Positions 60,469 to 64,000 of a DNA stretch of 64,000 nt are shown one piece after another (the first letter of the stretch is position 1; every line of letters starts with the position of its first letter). The stretch is taken from contig NZ_BCLE01000032.1 of assembly GCF_001431045.1 (NCBI RefSeq), forward strand, positions 1 through 64,000, read 5' to 3'. The position numbers and the translations under genes are program-made. The notes below the pieces were generated by a model that was not told where the DNA came from, did no database searches, and was given only the letters and a program-made list of their open reading frames with translations. Source of the stretch: Streptococcus orisasini. GTDB taxonomy: Bacteria; Bacillota; Bacilli; Lactobacillales; Streptococcaceae.

Positions 60469-60500
60469 CAAAAGGCTGAGACATGCTGTCCCAACCTTTT
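60469..60500 (-). terminator. Terminator after rpsD
   Basis: On the minus strand AAAAGGTTGGGACA / TGTCTCAGCCTTTT with a 3-nt loop (two internal mismatches), 17 nt past the rpsD stop. Confidence 0.75.
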
Positions 60501-60516
60501 GATAATAATTGATAAA

Positions 60517-61128
60517 TTAAAGCATTTTGTTGTAGTATTCAACGACAAGTGCTTCATTGATTTCTGGGTTAATTTCATCACGTTCTGGAAGACGAATCAA
60601 TGAACCTTCCAATTTTTCAGCATCAAATGATACGAAAGCTGGACGTCCAAGAGTAGCTTCAACGGCTTCAAGGATTGCTGGAACTTTCAATGATTTTTCA
60701 CGAACTGAGATAACTTGACCTGGAGTTACACGGTATGAAGGGATATCAACACGTTTGCCATCAACAAGGATGTGACCGTGGTTAACGAATTGACGAGCTT
60801 GACGACGAGTAGTTGCAAGACCTAAACGGTAAACAACATTGTCAAGACGGCGTTCCAAAAGAACCATAAAGTTGAAACCAAGAGTTCCACCTTTAATTTT
60901 AGTAGCTTGTACGAACAAGTTACGGAATTGTTTTTCACCTACACCATAAGTAAAACGAAGTTTTTGTTTTTCAGCCAATTGCAAACCGTATTCTGAAAGT
61001 TTTGAACGATTGTTTGGACCGTGTTGACCTGGTACGTAGTTACGACGCGCCAATTCTTTACCTGTACCTGTAAGTGACAAACCAAGGCGACGTGATTGTT
61101 TCCATGATGGACCTGTATAACGTGACAT
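60517..61128 (-). CDS. rpsD: 30S ribosomal protein S4
   Basis: A 203-residue S4: [58 protein letters not shown], an S4 RNA-binding domain ([44 protein letters not shown]) and the usual VVEYYNKML end. No N-terminal CxxC zinc motif, so it is the C-minus type. The start is ATG 61128 eight nt after GGAGG. It binds 16S rRNA early in assembly and represses its own leader. Confidence 0.97.
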   Translation of the reverse strand: MSRYTGPSWKQSRRLGLSLTGTGKELARRNYVPGQHGPNNRSKLSEYGLQLAEKQKLRFTYGVGEKQFRNLFVQATKIKGGTLGFNFMVLLERRLDNVVYRLGLATTRRQARQFVNHGHILVDGKRVDIPSYRVTPGQVISVREKSLKVPAILEAVEATLGRPAFVSFDAEKLEGSLIRLPERDEINPEINEALVVEYYNKML

Positions 61129-61136
61129 TTTCATGT

Positions 61137-61290
61137 CCTCCTATAAAAATATATTTTGTAGGAAATAACGTTTTAAGAAACCCTGATTCGTGCAGGTGCC
61201 CTTCGCCTAAACAGCCAAGGTTACTTATCCCAAGACACCTGTTGACGAGCTTCATGCTTCTCTGCTGCTATTTCACACAAAGAGTAGTAT
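61137..61290 (-). ncRNA. rpsD leader RNA (S4 autoregulatory element)
   Basis: On the minus strand the 150-nt leader contains CAGGTGTCTTGGGATAAGTA and a pairing CAGGTG...CACCTG helix (about 61193-61244), with an inner GGCTGTTTAGGCGAAGGGC part, then an AT-rich stretch to the ribosome site. This layout resembles the Firmicute S4 leader that binds S4 and shuts off translation. Exact boundaries are approximate. Confidence 0.65.
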
Positions 61291-61497
61291 AGCACACAAA
61301 AAAAGCTTTGTAAAGGCTTTTGCAATATATTATCCAACTTATTTGTCAATATTAATATGCTTAAAGATTAGAAAATGCCTTTTCTATAGCCTTCTTTAAT
61401 CACTTAATATTTACAGGATTGTCAAGCTTGTGTAAACCCACTATTGCTTTTACTGCAGAATAATCTAAATAAAAATGATTAGACCCAAGGCATCGGT
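61291..61497. other. Intergenic region between rpsD leader and veg
   Basis: About 200 bp. It holds the rpsD promoter side and the veg terminator; no further gene seen. Confidence 0.5.
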
Positions 61498-61503
61498 CTA
61501 ATC
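61466..61503 (-). terminator. Terminator after veg
   Basis: On the minus strand GATTAGACC / GGTCTAATC followed by ATTTTTATTT; the veg stop codon lies in the upstream arm. Confidence 0.82.
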
Positions 61504-61770
61504 AAAATAATGAATCAACGTTTTTTCTGTTAAAATATCAGAGTAGGTATATGATTCAACATAAGTATTGTCAATTTCACCCGGCATACTAGCCTCATCT
61601 TTATATTCCACAATAAAAAGTGAAGAATACACTTCAATAAGACGGCCGACCTTATTTTTTTCACGCTTGCGACCGTTTTCAAGTGTTAATTCGACCAACT
61701 GGCCTTCATGATTTTTAATATCTTCCTTGATTTTTTTCATTTTTGCGACATCTGCAAATGCATCACTCAT
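61498..61770 (-). CDS. veg: Veg family protein (DUF1021)
   Basis: A 90-residue Veg-like protein. It shows DVAKMKKIKEDIKNHEGQLVELTLENGRKREKNKVGRLIEVYSSLFIVEYKD, the typical small beta-barrel-like sequence, then VESYTYSDILTEKTLIHYF. In Bacillus, Veg stimulates biofilm matrix production; no role is shown in streptococci. Encoded 15 bp after dnaB on the same strand and probably read through from it. Confidence 0.92.
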   Translation of the reverse strand: MSDAFADVAKMKKIKEDIKNHEGQLVELTLENGRKREKNKVGRLIEVYSSLFIVEYKDEASMPGEIDNTYVESYTYSDILTEKTLIHYFD

Positions 61771-61785
61771 TTTAATCTATTTCTC

Positions 61786-63153
61786 CTATCCTTCTTCTTC
61801 AAATTGGGCTATCGTTGAAAATTTATTGTACTGCTTTTGGAATATTAATTTAATCGTTCCTCTAGCACCCGCCCGGTTTTTTTCCAATATAACTTCGATG
61901 GTATTGTCTTCTAATTGTTCCTGTCCTTCTTCCTTATCGCCTCTGTCATAATAATCATCACGATACAAAAAGGCAACAATATCAGCATCCTGCTCGATGG
62001 AACCAGATTCCCGAATATCGGAAAGAACTGGCCTTTTATCCTGACGCTGTTCAACACCACGAGACAGCTGACTGAGGGCAATAACTGGAACTTTGAGTTC
62101 CTTGGCAAGAATTTTTAACTGGCGGGAAATATCAGAGACTTCCTGCTGACGATTTTCAGGACGAGTTCCTGTAATAAGCTGCAAATAATCAATAACAATC
62201 AAGCCTAAACCATTTTCTAGTTCTTGGTCCAGCTTGCGGGCACGCGCCCGAATCTCTGTAACTTTAATTCCCGGCGTATCATCAATATAAATGGGAGCCT
62301 CAGCAAGAGTTCCCTGAGCCAGCGTAATATTCTGCCACTCTTGCTCAGTTAATTGACCAGTCCGCAAATTATGAGCGTCTACCATACCTTCTGAGGCAAG
62401 CATCCGATCGACCAAACTTTCTGCTCCCATCTCTAGCGAGAAAATAGCAACGGGTCGATTGTACTTTGTTCCAACATTTTGCGCAATATTAAGAACAAAG
62501 GCTGTCTTACCAACTGCTGGCCTGGCAGCTAGAATAATGAGCTGATCGGGATGAAGGCCTGTCGTAATCTTATCAAGAGCCTGAAAACCAGTCGGCAATC
62601 CGGTAACATCTGAAGTCTGTTTTGAACGCAATTCAAGATTTTCATAGTTAATTGCCAAAACATCAGAAATCCGGCGAAAACCGCTGCGGCTGCTGCGTTC
62701 ATTGATATCAATCAAAGCCTTCTCGGCACCAGCAATAATATCTTCGGAATCTGTCGCCCCTTCATAGGCCTGATTGACAGTCTCTGTCAAGCGTTCAATA
62801 ATCCGGCGCAGCATAGATTTTTCAGCTACAATTTTAGCATAATACTCAGCATTAGCACTGGTTGGCACACTGTTAACCAACTCAACAAGGTAAGAGATAC
62901 CTCCGATATTTTGCAAATCTCCTTGACTGTCAAGAATTGCACGGACTGTCGTTGCATCGATAGCGTCATTTCGATCATTGAGACTAATCATAGCCTTAAA
63001 AATGACACGATGGGCATACTTGTAAAAATCTTCAGGTTCAATATATTCCCGAACCGCAATAAGCTTATCTGGCGCTATAAAAATAGAACCCAAAACAGAC
63101 TGTTCAGCCACTAAATCCTGAGGTTGCACTCGTAATTCCGGAGTCTCTGGCAA
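61786..63153 (-). CDS. dnaB: Replicative DNA helicase
   Basis: A 455-residue DnaB-type helicase (called DnaC in some Gram-positives). The N-terminal collar begins with RVQPQDLVAEQSVLGSIFIAPDKL; linker; RecA-like motor with Walker A ILAARPAVGKTAFVLNIAQN, then VAIFSLEMGAESLVDRMLASE, LGLIVIDYLQLI and the arginine finger region SQLSRGVEQRQDKRPVLSDIRESGSIEQDADIVAFLYR. Ring-shaped hexamer at the replication fork. Encoded 38 bp after rplI in the gdpP-rplI-dnaB order usual for streptococci. Confidence 0.97.
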   Translation of the reverse strand: MPETPELRVQPQDLVAEQSVLGSIFIAPDKLIAVREYIEPEDFYKYAHRVIFKAMISLNDRNDAIDATTVRAILDSQGDLQNIGGISYLVELVNSVPTSANAEYYAKIVAEKSMLRRIIERLTETVNQAYEGATDSEDIIAGAEKALIDINERSSRSGFRRISDVLAINYENLELRSKQTSDVTGLPTGFQALDKITTGLHPDQLIILAARPAVGKTAFVLNIAQNVGTKYNRPVAIFSLEMGAESLVDRMLASEGMVDAHNLRTGQLTEQEWQNITLAQGTLAEAPIYIDDTPGIKVTEIRARARKLDQELENGLGLIVIDYLQLITGTRPENRQQEVSDISRQLKILAKELKVPVIALSQLSRGVEQRQDKRPVLSDIRESGSIEQDADIVAFLYRDDYYDRGDKEEGQEQLEDNTIEVILEKNRAGARGTIKLIFQKQYNKFSTIAQFEEEG

Positions 63154-63191
63154 AACTTTCCACCCCCTAACCTGACTTGTTTAATCATCAG

Positions 63192-63644
63192 TTACGCTTC
63201 CGTAATTTGAAGTTTAATGACTCCATCAACATCCTTGTGAAGCTTTACAGGCACTTCAATGAGTCCAATAGCACGAATGGAATGATCAAGTTTAATGTGG
63301 CGTTTATCAAGTTTAATACCAAACTGCTTGTTTAATTCTTCAGAAATCTTTTTAGCTGTGATAGAGCCAAAAATTCGGCCATCCGGACCAACTTTTTCTG
63401 TAAATTTAACAAGAGTTGTTTCTTTTTCCAAGGCTGCCTTGATTTCTTTTGCTTCAGCTAAAAGTTCGGCCTGAGCCTTTTCTGCAGATTTCTGCTTACC
63501 TTTAAGCTCATTGACAGCCTGTTTCGTTGCTTCTTTAGCCAAGTTTTTCTTAATTAAAAAATTTTGAGCATAGCCTGTGGGAACTTCCTTGATTTCGCCT
63601 TTTTTGCCCTTTCCCTTAACATCTGCTAAAAAAATAACTTTCAT
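63192..63644 (-). CDS. rplI: 50S ribosomal protein L9
   Basis: A 150-residue L9: [40 protein letters not shown] (N-terminal domain), a connecting helix, and a C-terminal domain with [62 protein letters not shown]. Starts two bases after the gdpP stop, so it is translationally coupled to it. Confidence 0.97.
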   Translation of the reverse strand: MKVIFLADVKGKGKKGEIKEVPTGYAQNFLIKKNLAKEATKQAVNELKGKQKSAEKAQAELLAEAKEIKAALEKETTLVKFTEKVGPDGRIFGSITAKKISEELNKQFGIKLDKRHIKLDHSIRAIGLIEVPVKLHKDVDGVIKLQITEA

Positions 63645-63646
63645 TA

Positions 63647-64000
63647 TTAAAACTCCTTATTTTCTTTAAATTCTTCTTCAATTTTTTCCAACAAGAGCTG
63701 ACGAACTTCTTTAACATTAACTCCCTGCATTTGACAGGCAGCTAAATTAAAGTGACCACCGCCTCCCATTTCTTCCATAATTCGCTGAACATTGATCTTA
63801 TTACGGCTGCGAGCCGATACAGAGACAGACCCTTCAGGAGTTTTGATAATAACAAATGTCGCTTCAATGCCTGCCATATTCAGCATGGTATCAGCAGCTT
63901 TACCAGCAATAACATTTGAATAACTGGTATCATCTGCCCCAGCGGTTACAATAAGATTTGGCAGAATCCGCTCGCCGCGTAAAATTAATTCATTTACCGA
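63647..64000 (-). CDS. gdpP: Cyclic-di-AMP phosphodiesterase GdpP (C-terminal part)
   Basis: The frame is open from the stop at 63647 to the right edge, 117 codons. It reads [27 protein letters not shown] and so on, then [51 protein letters not shown]. This is the DHHA1 region of a DHH/DHHA1 phosphodiesterase with the GGGGH substrate-binding motif. GdpP degrades the osmotic and cell-wall second messenger c-di-AMP; the membrane, PAS-like, GGDEF-like and DHH parts lie beyond the edge. The gene order with rplI and dnaB supports the name. The internal ATG at 63886 is not a start. Confidence 0.93.
   Translation of the reverse strand, partial: SVNELILRGERILPNLIVTAGADDTSYSNVIAGKAADTMLNMAGIEATFVIIKTPEGSVSVSARSRNKINVQRIMEEMGGGGHFNLAACQMQGVNVKEVRQLLLEKIEEEFKENKEF

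Noticed and set aside
63647..63886. 79-codon gene starting at the ATG at 63886
   Set aside because: The frame is open upstream to the window edge and encodes GdpP sequence, so the ATG is internal.

Overview
The window is a low-GC Firmicute chromosome segment whose gene content and order point to the mutans group of Streptococcus (S. mutans or a close relative; species not settled here). The markers are a Cnm/Cbm-type collagen adhesin beside zupT, a brsRM-type LytTR pair next to the ruvX/ireB genes, the cinA-recA-spx block preceded by a ComX (CIN) box, an opuCABCD operon, and the dnaB-rplI-gdpP end. There are no tRNA or rRNA genes, no CRISPR array and no intact insertion sequence.

Layout. 1-3.2 kb: two cell-wall surface proteins on the minus strand, a collagen-binding adhesin cut by the left edge and a CnaB/pilin-domain LPXTG protein, both with threonine-rich TTTEAP-type stalks. 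3.4-11.1 kb: zupT, yaaA, then the anaerobic ribonucleotide reductase group (nrdD, a small protein, an acetyltransferase, nrdG) with a paired NrdR-box operator, a large membrane protein and a 42-residue microprotein behind a perfect CIN box. 11.2-24.1 kb: ireB-ruvX-DUF1292, brsRM, spx, recA-cinA, tag, ruvA, mutL, mutS, a YlbF/YmcA protein and argR, a genome-maintenance and competence block. 24.3-32 kb: argS, two YitT transporter-like proteins, aspS, hisS, rpmF-rpmG.

The accessory part runs from about 32 to 44.2 kb. It starts downstream of rpmG with integrase-arm-like repeats and an AT-rich nucleotidyltransferase gene. Next come an SDR gene with a textbook MerR-type promoter, a 240-bp block of consecutive hairpins, a MarR-rhodanese pair, an ArsR-permease-thioredoxin cluster ending in a broken arsenate reductase, and a TetR / glycosyltransferase / phosphatase module flanked by a 37-bp perfect direct repeat. 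After these lie a TetR-controlled membrane redox operon, rarA and a decayed second SDR gene that still carries the MerR-type promoter architecture.

44.3-64 kb returns to conserved genes: opuCABCD osmolyte uptake, a 3-methyladenine DNA glycosylase, an aldehyde dehydrogenase with a cre site, a P-type cation ATPase, ilvD with a CodY-like box, a DUF59 protein, a TDT transporter, a HAD phosphatase, a YhgE/Pip protein with divergent TetR, rpsD with its leader RNA, veg, dnaB, rplI and the C-terminal part of gdpP.

The most notable items are the CIN-box microprotein, the shared MerR-type control of an SDR gene and an SDR pseudogene, the repeat-flanked TetR/GT/PTP module, the hairpin array, and the collagen-adhesin pair.
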